Assembly: GCA_038147335.1 (NCBI GenBank) | Contig: JAYQTK010000002.1 | Coordinates: forward strand, 558,001-622,000 | Source: Marisimplicoccus sp038147335 | GTDB lineage: Bacteria; Bacteroidota; Bacteroidia; Flavobacteriales; Flavobacteriaceae | Direction of reading: 5' to 3' | DNA length: 64,000 nt | Part shown: positions 11,535 to 21,521 of the stretch, in pieces | Layout of the letters: the number at the start of each line of letters is the position of its first letter | Numbering within the stretch: the stretch's first letter is position 1 | Notes under the pieces: model-generated | Databases searched by the model: none | The model's input: the letters and a program-made list of their open reading frames with translations, nothing else | What the model was told of the DNA's origin: nothing | Made by a program: the position numbers and the translations under genes

Positions 11535-12183
11535 TTATTTAAAATTTTTATTTTCTAATCTTTCACATATCCATCTTGCTCTTTTTAAATCATTTGAGTC
11601 ATCAACAACTAACCTTAAGTTTTTAATTTCATGACTATAATTACATTTATAATTTATATATCTTAAATTTTGAGAATTATTATATATATATCTTGTTACG
11701 TGCTCTTTATCAACTGGATCAATAACATTTTCATTAATTTCTTTTAATGTTTCTAATTTTATTATCTCGCCAGTTAGCCCAGCAGGAAACAGATCTTGGA
11801 AAAATATTGGTTGTTAAATCTAAGTTTTCGTGAATGTGTTTATAAATCATTTTGTCATAGAGACTTGCATCTAAAAAAGGTCTATCACCACATACTCTAA
11901 GAATATTATCATACTTAAATTTTATGGATGCATTAACAGCTCTCTCTAAGACATTATTTAAACTCCCTCTATAAAGGTTAATTCCGTTATTAATTGCAAA
12001 TGAGGCAATTGGATCATCTTCGCTGTATTTTGATGTTGCTATACAGATATGATCGATTAGTTTAATTTCTTTTGTTTTTAAAAATACCCTTTCAATTAAA
12101 GATATCCCATTAATATCAGCAAATGCTTTTCCAGGCAGCCTACTAGATGTCATCCTTGAAAATATTATTGCACCTGTTCTCAT
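11535..12183 (-). CDS. SpsF-like cytidylyltransferase
   Basis: The N-terminus reads MRTGAIIFSRMTSSRLPGKAF, the R-x-x-S-x-R-L-P-x-K nucleotide-binding signature of KdsB/SpsF cytidylyltransferases. It is followed by IATSKYSEDDPIA, LERAVNA and ILRVCGDRPFLD (metal-binding D). The C-terminus, after one frameshift near 11750, gives HVTRYIYNNS and IKNLRLVVDDSNDLKRA, again as in SpsF. About 216 residues. The start overlaps the methyltransferase stop as ATGA. It probably activates an acidic or modified sugar with CTP; the exact substrate is unknown. Confidence 0.75.
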
Positions 12184-13229
12184 TTTTTAATTTTAAAAAG
12201 TAGTAGTTCTGAGTTGTAGTTATCTACTGTTTTAAATCCAAATCCTAATATATTTCTTCCGTACAGAGAATAATTATTTTTTAAAATATCTATATAATAA
12301 TTTGATTTTATAGGGTTTTTTACACCAACTTTATTTTTTTTCGTTTTCTTTTGCTTCCCTTCCTTAATATTTCGCAAAAGAATCCATTTTGGTTTAAATC
12401 TAACTATATGATTAAGATAGTTTTCAACAATATTTGGTTCCATCTCTTGAAAATGAAATAAAAATTTACAAACAAATCAATTTTTACCTTCTAAGTTTTC
12501 AATATTCCATGAACTTAAAACTGAACAAGCAGGCAGATTAGAAATTTTTGTTTTTTAATATTTAGGTTTTTAAAAAATCTTGTCTTTATAAATATTTTTA
12601 AATACTTCCATGCAATCCAACTAATAGGTTTTATATCAAGATTAATATATTTTTTATCTTTTGAGAAGCTAAGAATTTCACCTAAAGTTCCAAATCCCCC
12701 TCCGATTTCCATTACAGTATCTATTTTATCTTCCTTAGATAAAAACTTATTTAAAAAAACATAGTCCTAATAAATAATTAAGTGAGGATCTGCTATATTT
12801 TTATCATTAAAACTAAATTGTTCAATAGGGTTCCATAACTACTCTGAGAAATCTTTTAATTTAAAATGGTTATCGTCTTCTTCAGGCTTGCTAAAAAACC
12901 CTAAAGTCAGATTCAGCATGAAGACCTCCATTTAGCCATTTTTTAATATATAATTGTTGCTTTTAGTTCCTTCAGTTTTGAGTATTTGAGTTAATTTCTT
13001 TTTTATTTGTTATTAAAACTATTTCCAGGTATACCATAGGTTGGGAACAAAATAGTTAAGAGAAGTTTTTAATCTTCTAAAATTTTTCAATTCCATGATT
13101 TTCAATTTCATTTAAAATTTTTTTTTTTTTGATGCATCCTCCCAAAAACACACCTGGCATATATAAAAATTGAATTTCTTCTTTGATAGATTCATATCTA
13201 TTCAGAATTTTGGATTTATTTTTATTCAT
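12180..13229 (-). CDS. SAM-dependent methyltransferase, putative sugar O-methyltransferase, frameshifted
   Basis: Contains METVMEIGGGFGTLGEIL-type text (the visible core is EIGGGFGTLGE, motif I of class I methyltransferases), then YINLDIKPISW (motif II acidic residue), and a C-terminal block NHIVRFKPKWILLRN and LFKIKK. The start at 13229 (MNKNKSKILNRYES) is the first in-frame Met after an AT-rich gap. Rebuilt length is about 350 residues with four or more frame breaks. The stop overlaps the next start (ATGA). Role as a sugar O-methyltransferase is inferred from context and similarity to the putative sugar O-methyltransferase family. Confidence 0.6.
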
Positions 13230-13425
13230 AGAATAAGATTGTGTTAAAGGAAACTATTTTCAAGTAACAAAGTACTTTTAAAAATAAATAAATATCATAA
13301 ATTAAATTTATTTATATTTAAAAATATATGCTTCACTATTACTATTAAAGTATAATAGCTAGTAAAACTTTGAAATAAAATTAATAGTATTTTTTTCCTA
13401 TTATAGAGGTTAAATATAAAGTTAA

Positions 13426-14430
13426 TCACTCTAAATTATCCTCTATCATATCTTTCATCAATGGTAATCCTTTTCTGATATCTCCCTGGATGCTTTTACC
13501 AATTACATTAAAAATATTTTTGGATGAAGTCCATTTCCTGGCCTAATACTTTTAATATTTTCCTTTGTAAAATATTCACCTTTTTTAATATCATTAGATA
13601 TCCAAATAGATCTTTTTCTTAATTTGTCTTTTCAGTTACATTATAATCAATAGTACCAAGTGTTTGCTCTGCTTTTCTGCAATTGTCAACCATTTCCTTA
13701 AATTCTTGAGGCTCCATTGAAAATTTAGAGTCTGGCCCTCCAATAGATCTATCTAGTATAAGTGTTTTCAATTACTTCAGCTCCAAGTATTGTGGCAACA
13801 ATTGGTACAATACTACCAATAGTATGATCGGATAGACCATATTTTACATTGAATTTAAATTTAAAATCTTGCATTTTCCTTAAATTGGCATCTTCAATCA
13901 ATGATGGGTATTCTGATGTACATTTTAACAATGTTATATCGTAATTATTTTGAGAATGACAAGTTTCTATAGCAAGTTTAATATCTTCCTCGGTAGCTAC
14001 CCCAGTAGAAATAAGCATTGGTTTATTTTTAGAAGCTGCATATTTAATTAGTTGTATATCTGTAATTTCAAATGAAGTTATTTTATACATGGGTACATCT
14101 AAAGTCTCTAAAAAATCTATAGCCTCTATATCAAAGGGTGAACTAAAAAAATCTAACCCTAATGAATTTGCCAAATATTTTAATTCAGCGTGCCATTCAA
14201 ATGGTAGTGCAGCTTCAGAAAATAGGTCATAGGGTTTTATCCCTTTCCATGACCATTTTTTAGGGTCCAAAAATTCATTTTCAATGTTCATAGATAATGA
14301 ATCTGTATATGCTTGAACCTTCACAGCATTTGCCCCTGATTCAGCCATATAGCTCTAACTGTTCTTTAGCAAGATTTAAATCGTTTTTATGATTTGCTGA
14401 TAATTCAGCAATAATATAAATACTACTCAT
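13426..14430 (-). CDS. pseI: Pseudaminic acid synthase PseI (NeuB family), two or three frameshifts
   Basis: Condenses phosphoenolpyruvate with 2,4-diacetamido-2,4,6-trideoxy-altrose (or an N-acyl variant) to a nonulosonic acid. The N-terminus is IYIIAELSANHKNDLNLAKE. The long intact middle has GANAVKVQAYT, YDLFSEAALPFEWH, LDFFSSPFD, LDVPMYKITSFEITD, PMLISTGVATEEDI, LLKCTSEYP and YGLSDHTIGS. YDLFxEAxxPFEW and the S-F-E pattern favour PseI over NeuB or LegI. The C-terminal part after about 13750 is shifted and ends at IRKGLPLMKDMIEDNLE. About 335 residues. It overlaps the preceding gene's end by 8 bp. Confidence 0.85.
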
Positions 14431-15041
14431 TTTTATTTATTGAAAAAATAGACAATCCTACATTAGATCCATCCAATTTAATTAACGATTGTGTATAACG
14501 AACACCTATATTTTTAATTAATATAATTTGAATTTCTGAGAATTTCTCAGCAAGTATGTTCTTTTCTAATTTTAATTTTCCAAAGTACCATTTGCCTGAT
14601 TCATTTGGATTGAGTTTTGTAAGCAAATGTTTATTCATAACAACTATTAACTCAATTACAGTATAATTAATTTTTGGATAAATAAGTTATTGATTTTTTT
14701 CTTGATTTAAAATGGTTTGTTTTATTATTTTTTCTTCAGAAAATGGATAATTAATTTTTGTTTCTTTATCAGTTTTTTTATACAAAATATTATATGTTTT
14801 TTTTGCAGACCTAAAAGTTGCAAAAGCTAAAACATCTTCTTAATTCATTAAATTTTCTCCTATCATCACTGTAATATTAAAACACAAATTTCCAGATCTG
14901 TCCTAATTAGATTTTAGCATATTTCAAACGAACTGAAAATACTCCCAAATAATTAAGGTGCTTGATAGTTTCACATTAGTACTAGTACCATGAACATAAT
15001 TTCTATTCCCTTATATTTAAATTTTAAACTTTATTATTCAT
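14423..15041 (-). CDS. Unrecognised protein inside the pseudaminic acid gene block, frameshifted
   Basis: The start overlaps the pseG stop (ATGA) and the stop overlaps the pseI start by 8 bp, so this is a real operon member of about 205 residues. Readable pieces are MNNKV, LSSTLIIWEYFQFV, EDVLAFATFRSAKKTYNIL, INYPFSEEKIIKQTIL and an intact C-terminal 70 residues with GKWYFGKLKLEKN, IKNIGVRYTQSLIKL and VGLSIFSI. No motif of GNAT (PseH), formyltransferase or aminotransferase families is visible. Its position between pseG and pseI suggests a step in modifying the nonulosonate precursor, but function is unknown. Confidence 0.5.
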
Positions 15042-16077
15042 TTCTATTTTTAAGAATTAAGATTTCATAGATTAATTTATCAACTCCATTAGTGTTAATA
15101 GTTTCTTGGAGTTTTAAAATTAGGAATAAGGCCATTTGAATCTGCTATTAAATACTCTAGCTTTTTTTCTGTATTTGAATCAAAAAATTCATGCTCCACA
15201 AATAAATTTTGAGCATAACCTAGTTTATTTAGAATTTTGAAGTTTCTTCTTCCTATCTGAGTTTAGGAATAATAGGAAGGGATTCCTCATTACTGCTAAT
15301 TCCCAAAAATGTAGTAATTTTAACTGTATATAGCTAATTGACATCAGCCATACACTTTATATCTTTTAAATTTGTAAGCATAACTTAATTTTGAATTTCA
15401 TTTAATTTAATTAAACCTTGAATCAGGCTCCTCATTTTTTACAATATTTACCAAATTACAAGATGGATTTCAGTTTTTCTTAAGGTTTCGACTTTTGTTA
15501 AGCATTCAAGTAACAGATAAGAAATATTTCTTGGATCAGCATTACCAAAATTTATAAATATTGAATTTGAGAATTTTTTCTAGAGTTATTTCTATACCTT
15601 GAAAATAATTATTAAATACAAAAATACTTCACCAAAAAGTTCACATGAGTTTTTGCTTTTTATAGTCTTGATATAGTGCTAATATGTTAGGATTTATGAG
15701 AAAATCACAATTGTAGTAAAATCTTGATTAATGCAAAATAAACAGTTGTAAATGTTGTTTTTAATACATACAGTCTTAAGTAATGTACTGTAAAATCCTT
15801 ATCATCTGAATCAATAATTAGATAATTTTTTACTCCTTTTTTTGTGTTACAAAATTTAAAATTCTGAAATAATTTCAGATTTTCTAAGTTTTAAATAAGG
15901 GAAGTGTAGACCTTTAATTAGTAATGTATCAGTAATCCAACCAGTAAAAATAATCTTGGTAATTTCATCATGGTTAACTAGTTTATTTGCTATGGAAATA
16001 CACCTTTTTAAATGACCAGCACCAATTTTGCTATTTGCGTTAACAATGAAATAAAACGATTTAAGCTTCCACCGCAT
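15038..16077 (-). CDS. pseG: UDP-2,4-diacetamido-2,4,6-trideoxy-altropyranose hydrolase PseG, frameshifted
   Basis: Removes UDP from the 2,4-diamino sugar to give the PseI substrate. The N-terminus has FYFIVNANSKIGAGHLKRCISIANKL, the G-x-G-H-x-x-R nucleotide-binding loop of PseG, then KGVKNYLIIDSDD. Small pieces of the C-terminal half are legible (FINFGNADPRNIS-like text, and ILECLTKVE-like text), ending INTNGVDKLIYEIL, as PseG proteins do with their ANGVDRI tail. Rebuilt length is about 345 residues. Frame breaks and substitutions are very dense between 15100 and 15800. Coupled to its neighbours by TAATG and ATGA overlaps. Confidence 0.7.
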
Positions 16078-16867
16078 TAATCTCTTCTTGCTGGATTTCC
16101 CAAGTAAACACTATTTGTTAGACATCTTTAATAAGACAGCGCCAGTTCTAACATAGTATTCTTATGGACGACACATATTTACCATAGTAGTCTTATAGCT
16201 ATCCAACAGTTACTCGAATTGTAGTTGTTACCCATAGATACCCTGATGATATATAATAAATTTTACCGATTGAGACGCTATGACCAAAAAATTTTATAAA
16301 TTCTGTTCCTTTTTTTTTATAATAGTATCTTCCTAATATTCCTGCAAAATAGAAACATTGCATCCGATATGAACATCTTCCTCGATTATTACTTTTCCAA
16401 AATGTGGAAAAGAATGATATTTGCCGTCAAAGTATATATCACCCAAACCATTTTGCTCCCAATTACTGAACCACTCTTTGAACTTACAGTTTTTATGAAT
16501 TTCACATTCTCTAATATTGAAGTATTAGGTGCTATTAGTAATGAATCGTCAATTTTAGCTCTCTCATCTCTGTAGTATGAATTTTGAATTTTTTGATTAG
16601 AATATTCAATCTTATAAGTTTTATTGATTACTCCGCAAATCTATTTAGGATTACTGCAAAATAAAACACACTACTTTTTAAAATTTGTAGAGTTTACAGA
16701 TCTTCTTTGACTAACAGGATTCCACTCTCTATACTTTCAGCATACTTTAAATCATCACCACTATAAAAGCCAATGAATAAACAGTATTAAGTTGATACTT
16801 CACTAGTTGGTTTTTACTCTATAAATCAAGCGATGTTTTTATTTATGTTGAGAATATAAGCATTCAT
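16077..16867 (-). CDS. LpxD-like hexapeptide-repeat N-acyltransferase, heavily frameshifted
   Basis: N-terminal pieces DDLKYAESIESGILLVKED and LKSSVFYFAVILNRF match the uridine-binding domain that precedes the left-handed beta helix of LpxD. The helix is visible as AKIDDSLLIAPNTSILENV and SVIGSKMVWG followed by YHSFPHFGKVIIEEDVHIGCNVSIL, which mirrors the LpxD IPHxGxVxIxDxVExGxNxxI segment. It ends VYLGNPARRD next to pseG. About 260 residues, shorter than lipid A LpxD. Located beside a FabH-like gene, it may acylate the 4-amino group of the Pse precursor in place of PseH; that is inference. Confidence 0.55.
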
Positions 16868-17040
16868 TTAACCATCGCATTGATAAATTGATTACTAGAA
16901 TGTCATACACGTCGTTGATAATTGTGTGATCAATTTTAGAAAACAGTTATCGAGTATCTGACTCATTAAAGAGATGTTGCAAACTGTCTTTCAGAGTTAT
17001 CATGCCTGATAATATCTTTTTATTTTATTAGCTGATATCA
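16864..17040 (-). other. Unassigned coding-like stretch between fabH-like and lpxD-like genes
   Basis: About 180 bases whose minus-strand reading (MITLKDSLQHLFNES, then IINDVYDILVINQFINAMVK) ends in a stop that overlaps the next start as ATGA, so it behaves like the end of a gene. Size and place would suit an acyl carrier protein between a ketoacyl synthase and an acyltransferase, but no DSL phosphopantetheine motif can be seen and the local sequence is badly damaged. Not assigned. Confidence 0.25.
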
Positions 17041-17925
17041 TTATTATTTATTGACTCGTGTTGAAACAAGACGTTTGGGTCTGAATGATAAACCAACACC
17101 AAAGCCGTATCAAAAATTTTTTGCTTCACTTTCTTTTAATGATACCTAGCTAATGAATAATTGGTATTGATGAAGAGACAGTATTTCCATATTCTCATAT
17201 TATTAACGTCTTTCATGGTCTAAATTAACTTTATATATCAATAATATATTTACTGTCTTAGAATATAAAGTAGAATTCACATCTTCTTATCTAAATTATT
17301 TTTTGTTAATAGCTCATCAATATCCTCAATATAACGGGCTGCAAAATTCAAATATTCCTGCTCATTCATTGTTAGATAGTTATTTTCAAGCTTTAAAATT
17401 ATTCTTTCTTCCTTGCCAATGTTCCGAAGGTAATTAATGTTTCATCAAGTAACTGTGAGAATCCGAAAGTAATGTTACTACAGATCACCCCAACAGCAAG
17501 TATTTTTATCCTGGTTTAATATTTTAACAAGGGTCATTATTATTAGAATTTCTTTAATCCATTAGCCTATAAAACTTTTATAACAGAAAGCCCATAGACA
17601 AATCCTACAACCCAGAGAAAACATCAAATACACAGCTTTGAAAAACCAATTTCATGGAGTAAAATTGCCGATGAGTGTATGTTAGAGCTGGAGTTTGTGT
17701 AATAAGCACAAAACCAATTGATTCTACATATCAAACAACAATGGTTCAGAAGATTCCAAGAGCTTTTATTGCCAAGGTAGAGGCATTACTTATTTCTTTC
17801 CTTGACATATATTCAATTCCTATTTTATTTTTATAAATCTTATCGGTAGAAAATGTATTGGCAATATCTAAGTTTGTTCCAGTCATAGATGTAATCCACC
17901 CTGCTCAATACCTATCATTCAGCAT
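17040..17925 (-). CDS. FabH-like 3-oxoacyl-ACP synthase III (ketoacyl synthase), heavily frameshifted
   Basis: Minus-strand readings give TSMTGTNLDIANTFSTDKIYKNKIGIEYMSRKE, SNASTLAIKAL, SIGFVLITQTPALTY and CVFDVFSGL, in the order seen in KAS III proteins (the KIGI and S-R block, the V-x-T-Q-T-P strand, and the catalytic-Cys region C-A-F-D-x-x-x-G-C-S-G). The expected catalytic cysteine falls in a damaged stretch and cannot be confirmed. Later pieces KYLLLG and SVVTLLSDS also fit. About 300 residues. In a nonulosonate operon it could supply a 3-hydroxyacyl or ketoacyl chain for N-acylation. Start chosen at the first Met after pseF; edges are approximate. Confidence 0.5.
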
Positions 17926-17956
17926 TTTTAATAAATTAATTCTAAATTTTATTGAT

Positions 17957-18568
17957 TTAATTTATAAAATTGAAATTGATCTGCCACTTCCAATCTTCAT
18001 CATCAATATCTTGAGACAATGAGAAATTTAACCATTTTGATTTGAACTAAACTAAGATTTAACCAATAGAATTTGTCCAGAGTCATGATAAGTTTCTTCT
18101 AAATTCTGAGATCTAGATTTGTAATTATTTGGGTTTAATATATTCAATCACCTTTATTATTCATTCTAAATGATCTTAACAGAGATTTGAAATCAAACAG
18201 TCCATTGAATAGTCTGCCTTTGTAAAAGCCTCAAAGCCTTTTAATCTTTCTGTTAATCGATATGTTGTTGGAAGAACAGGCAAATATTATCAAAAGTTAA
18301 TCCTCTTTCATATCTATTATAACTTTGTTAATTACTAGATAAATGATCATCTGAGTTAGATTTGATCTGTAAAAAGAACATCGTCTATTTCTTTTTATAT
18401 TTCACAATTTTTATCATCTGTTGAGACCATGACTTGCTTGAAGATTTTGTTTCCAATGGCATAGAAAATAGGATAAAATATTATTGAATATTTCCTTGAA
18501 ATATCTTAATATTCTTTGGTATTCTTTATCACTCTAGTGAAATTATAAGGAGGATTGTTATTATTCAT
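17957..18568 (-). CDS. pseF: CMP-pseudaminic acid synthetase PseF (cytidylyltransferase), heavily frameshifted
   Basis: Combining frames on the minus strand gives RIPKNIKIFQG (nucleotide-binding start), GNKIFKQVMVSTDDKNCEIYKKE, CLFF plus PTTYRLTERLKGFEAFTKADYSMD, and SRSQNLEETYHDSGQ followed by FYWL. The last motif, QDLxExYHDxGQFYW, is diagnostic of PseF-type enzymes, which couple pseudaminic acid to CMP. The ATG overlaps the pseC stop (ATGA). Length about 204 residues as read, slightly short for the family (about 230), in line with lost bases. Substitutions as well as indels are present here. Confidence 0.7.
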
Positions 18569-19735
18569 TATGACTATTAATTATTTTATTAATCAATCCA
18601 ATTATTTTTAATTGATCTTTTATTTTCAATTCATATATATTGGAATGCTTAGATATCTACTATAAAATTTAGAATGTAATTGAATTGTAGAATATCCTGG
18701 TTTAGAGTAAAATGGATGAAGAACAACAGGTATGTAGTGAACTTATATATTCTTTATCCATTAAACTTTCATAAGTTCTGCCCTACTAACATTTACCTTT
18801 TCAAAATTGATTTTAATCACATATAAATGATGTGATGAGAAGTCTCTAAAATCATTATGAAGAGTTGTTACATTTTCAACTGATTTGAAATTTTTATCAT
18901 AAAATTTTGCTAAAGATTTTCTTTTTGAAAGGAATAATGGAAGCTTTTTAATTGAGATCTTCCTAAAGCACATTGAAAATCTGTAATCCTATAATTATAT
19001 CTATTTCTTTTGTTTTAATAACCACTGGATTCTTTGTATTATTATGCAAGCATTTTTGTATTTAATATATTATCATCAATTTATTAATACCATGACTTCT
19101 TATTCTTAAAAGTTTTCTGTATAAATCTTCATTATTTGTAGTTATCATACCCCCTTCTCCAGCAGCAATTGATTTAACCGGATGAAAAGAAAACCCCGTA
19201 ATATCTGAAAAATTACATGATCCAACCATTGATCCATCTGGATATTTTGCTCCTAATGCATGTGCTGCATCCTCAATTATTGAAGGTTATATTTTTGCAA
19301 TTAATGATATTGATTTCATGTCAGATGGCAGTCCACCATAATGAACAGGAATTATTGCCTTAATGTTAGAATTGTTTTTATTGTCTCTTCAAGTTTTTTT
19401 TTGGGAGAAATATTAACTGTATTGCTATCTATATCTGAAAAACTGGCTCAGCCTCCACAATAAATAACACTATTTGATGTTGCTGCAAATGTAATTGGAG
19501 ATGTAATTACCCTATCTCCTTCTTTAATTCCTAATGCCATATTTGCCAGATGAAGACCAGCTGTCCATGAAGACATAGCAATAGCATATTTAGAGCCTAC
19601 ATATTTAGCAATAGCTTGTTCAAATTTTTCAATTTCATCTCCTTGGGTTAAATTTTTATATTTCAGTACATCTACTACCGATTTGATATCATCTTCATCA
19701 ATATAATGTTTTCCGTATGGTATAATTTTTGACAT
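18565..19735 (-). CDS. pseC: UDP-4-amino-4,6-dideoxy-N-acetyl-altrosamine transaminase PseC (DegT/DnrJ/EryC1 family)
   Basis: PLP aminotransferase that adds the 4-amino group of the Pse precursor. The N-terminus is IIPYGKHYIDEDDIKSVVDVL and LTQGDEIEKFEQAIAKYVG, followed by ALxMALGIKEGDRVITSPITFAAT-type text, then shifted frames with VHYGG, IIEDAAHALGAKYPDG and SFHPVKSIAAGEGG, where the K is the PLP lysine. The C-terminus has LHNDFRDFSSHHLYVIKI and YYELKI. About 388 residues; four or five frame breaks between 18740 and 19440. The two ends are readable over long stretches, so the family call is firm. Confidence 0.85.
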
Positions 19736-19736
19736 T

Positions 19737-21506
19737 TTAAAGGTTTTGTGATGTTACAAGTTTACTAAATTTAGATTTAGGGTCAGTCTTTAATTTTTCA
19801 TACTTCCCTTTTTTCAATTATCCTTCCTTTTTCAAGTAAATATATTTTATCTACTTTTTGATTGTTGATAGCCTATGTGCAATGATTATTACAGTTATTT
19901 TTCCGCTAAGAAAATCTATGCTCTCTTGAATACTTTTTTCAGACTCAGAATCTAATGCACTTGTTGCTTCATCAAGAATTAACACATCTGGCTTTCTAAA
20001 CAATTCTCTAGCTAGAATATCCTTTGCTTTTTGACCCCGGAAAGTAATATACCTCTGTCACCTACTATGGTGTTAAATCCATCAGGTAGTGATTCAATAT
20101 AACTTAAAATGTTTGCATCTGCTGCAGCTTCTTTAATTTTTGAAAGTATAGTCTTATCTGATTTAATATCTCCAGACCACATAGAGATATTATTGGCAAT
20201 AGTATCATCAAAAATTAACGTATCCTGTGAAACATACCCTATTTGTTTTCTCCAACTTGATTTATCAATATTATCTGCATTAATACCATCAATAGTTATT
20301 TCACCTGTATGTATTTCATTTGTTAATGTAATCAGGTCAACTAATGTTGTTTTTCCAGAGCCAGATTCTCCAACCAATGCCACTGAACTTTTATTAGGTA
20401 TAACTAAAAGACATTTTTAATACTTCTTGATCTTTATTTTCATAGCTGAAAGAAACATTTTCAAATTTTATAGATTCACTAAACTTTTGAATTTTATTTA
20501 ATCCATTATTTGATTGGTTTTCTTGTTGGTTTAAATTCGTTGTGTACTAGCTCCATACTCCCAATGTATGTATATGTAGCCTGAAATGAACTTTGAACTG
20601 CTAATGTAGAATTTAAAGCTCTATAGAAGAGAACTATCGAAACCAATATGGGTTCTAATCTTAATCCAAAGACATAATCTGTAAAAACTATTACCATAAT
20701 AAATACAACGGCAATAGGCTCAGAACTGCTTGGTAAGCTGAGGCTACTCCAGCTTTAATTTGAGCAAGTGTTAAAACCGAAATTGATTTTTCTACATTTT
20801 TTTTCAAAATATCAATTTGATTTGTAGATACTAAATATTTAAATCCATGAAGTGTCTGTATTAGCCATTTAGTCAAAAACACCATTTTCTTTTGCAAGTA
20901 TTCGTGACAATGATTGAAATATATTTATTTACCTTAAGAAATAGTATAAAAGTGCAATACCTAGGACTAATGCCATTAAACCAAAACTAGTTGCCATTAA
21001 GAATCCAAGAGATATAAGAATAATTGTATTTATTACATAAGAAACTAAAAGCGTAAGTTGTTTAAATGCTTCAAGAGATCTTGATGGTTGTTCATTAATA
21101 ATATTTAATAAGTCTCCAGTATTTTTGAAATATAATAACTATACTTCATACTTGAGCAAAGTTTAAATAATTTAATTTTTAACTCTTTCAGTAACTCTCC
21201 ACTTAGATATGCATTATAGCCCAAAGCAAAGAAAGTCATAACTCCTTTAATTAGAAATGAAATTGAAATTAAAATTAAAATAGATGGAATGCTGTATGAC
21301 AGACCAAGAAACTCAATGAATTCGTATAAGGCTTTATTTATTTCTGATTCCTCAATTGCTTGGGATGAGGAATTATCGATAGTCTGCAGTAATGGTAATA
21401 ACATTAGAATCTCTATACCTTCGAAAAGTGATGCTAAAATTGAAAGTGTAAAAATTAAATACATTCTCTTACCGAGATATATCTCAAAAATTTTAAAATA
21501 ATGCAA
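19737..21506 (-). CDS. ABC transporter, fused permease and ATPase (PglK/MsbA-type polysaccharide flippase), frameshifted
   Basis: N-terminal transmembrane domain starts MHYFKIFEIYLGKRMYL with helices at LIFTLSILASLFEGIEIL and IPSILILISISFLIKG. The ATPase domain shows Walker A GESGSGKTTL, the Q loop IGYVSQDTLIF, a signature region reading LLSGVKKQRI (LSGGQKQRI after adding one G and removing one A), Walker B VLILDEATSALDSES and the switch IIIAHRLST. About 588 residues. It should flip lipid-linked oligosaccharide across the inner membrane, as PglK does; that substrate is inferred from the operon. Frame breaks lie near 20385, 20690, 20900 and 21115. Confidence 0.82.
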
Positions 21507-21521
21507 TATGTCTTTATGGGT

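Noticed and set aside
16369..16575. Plus-strand open frame with hydrophobic text
   Set aside because: Antisense to the LpxD-like gene; the hydrophobicity comes from AT-rich sequence.
20109..20420. Plus-strand open frame opposite the ABC ATPase
   Set aside because: Shadow of the Walker-region codons; no homology pattern.
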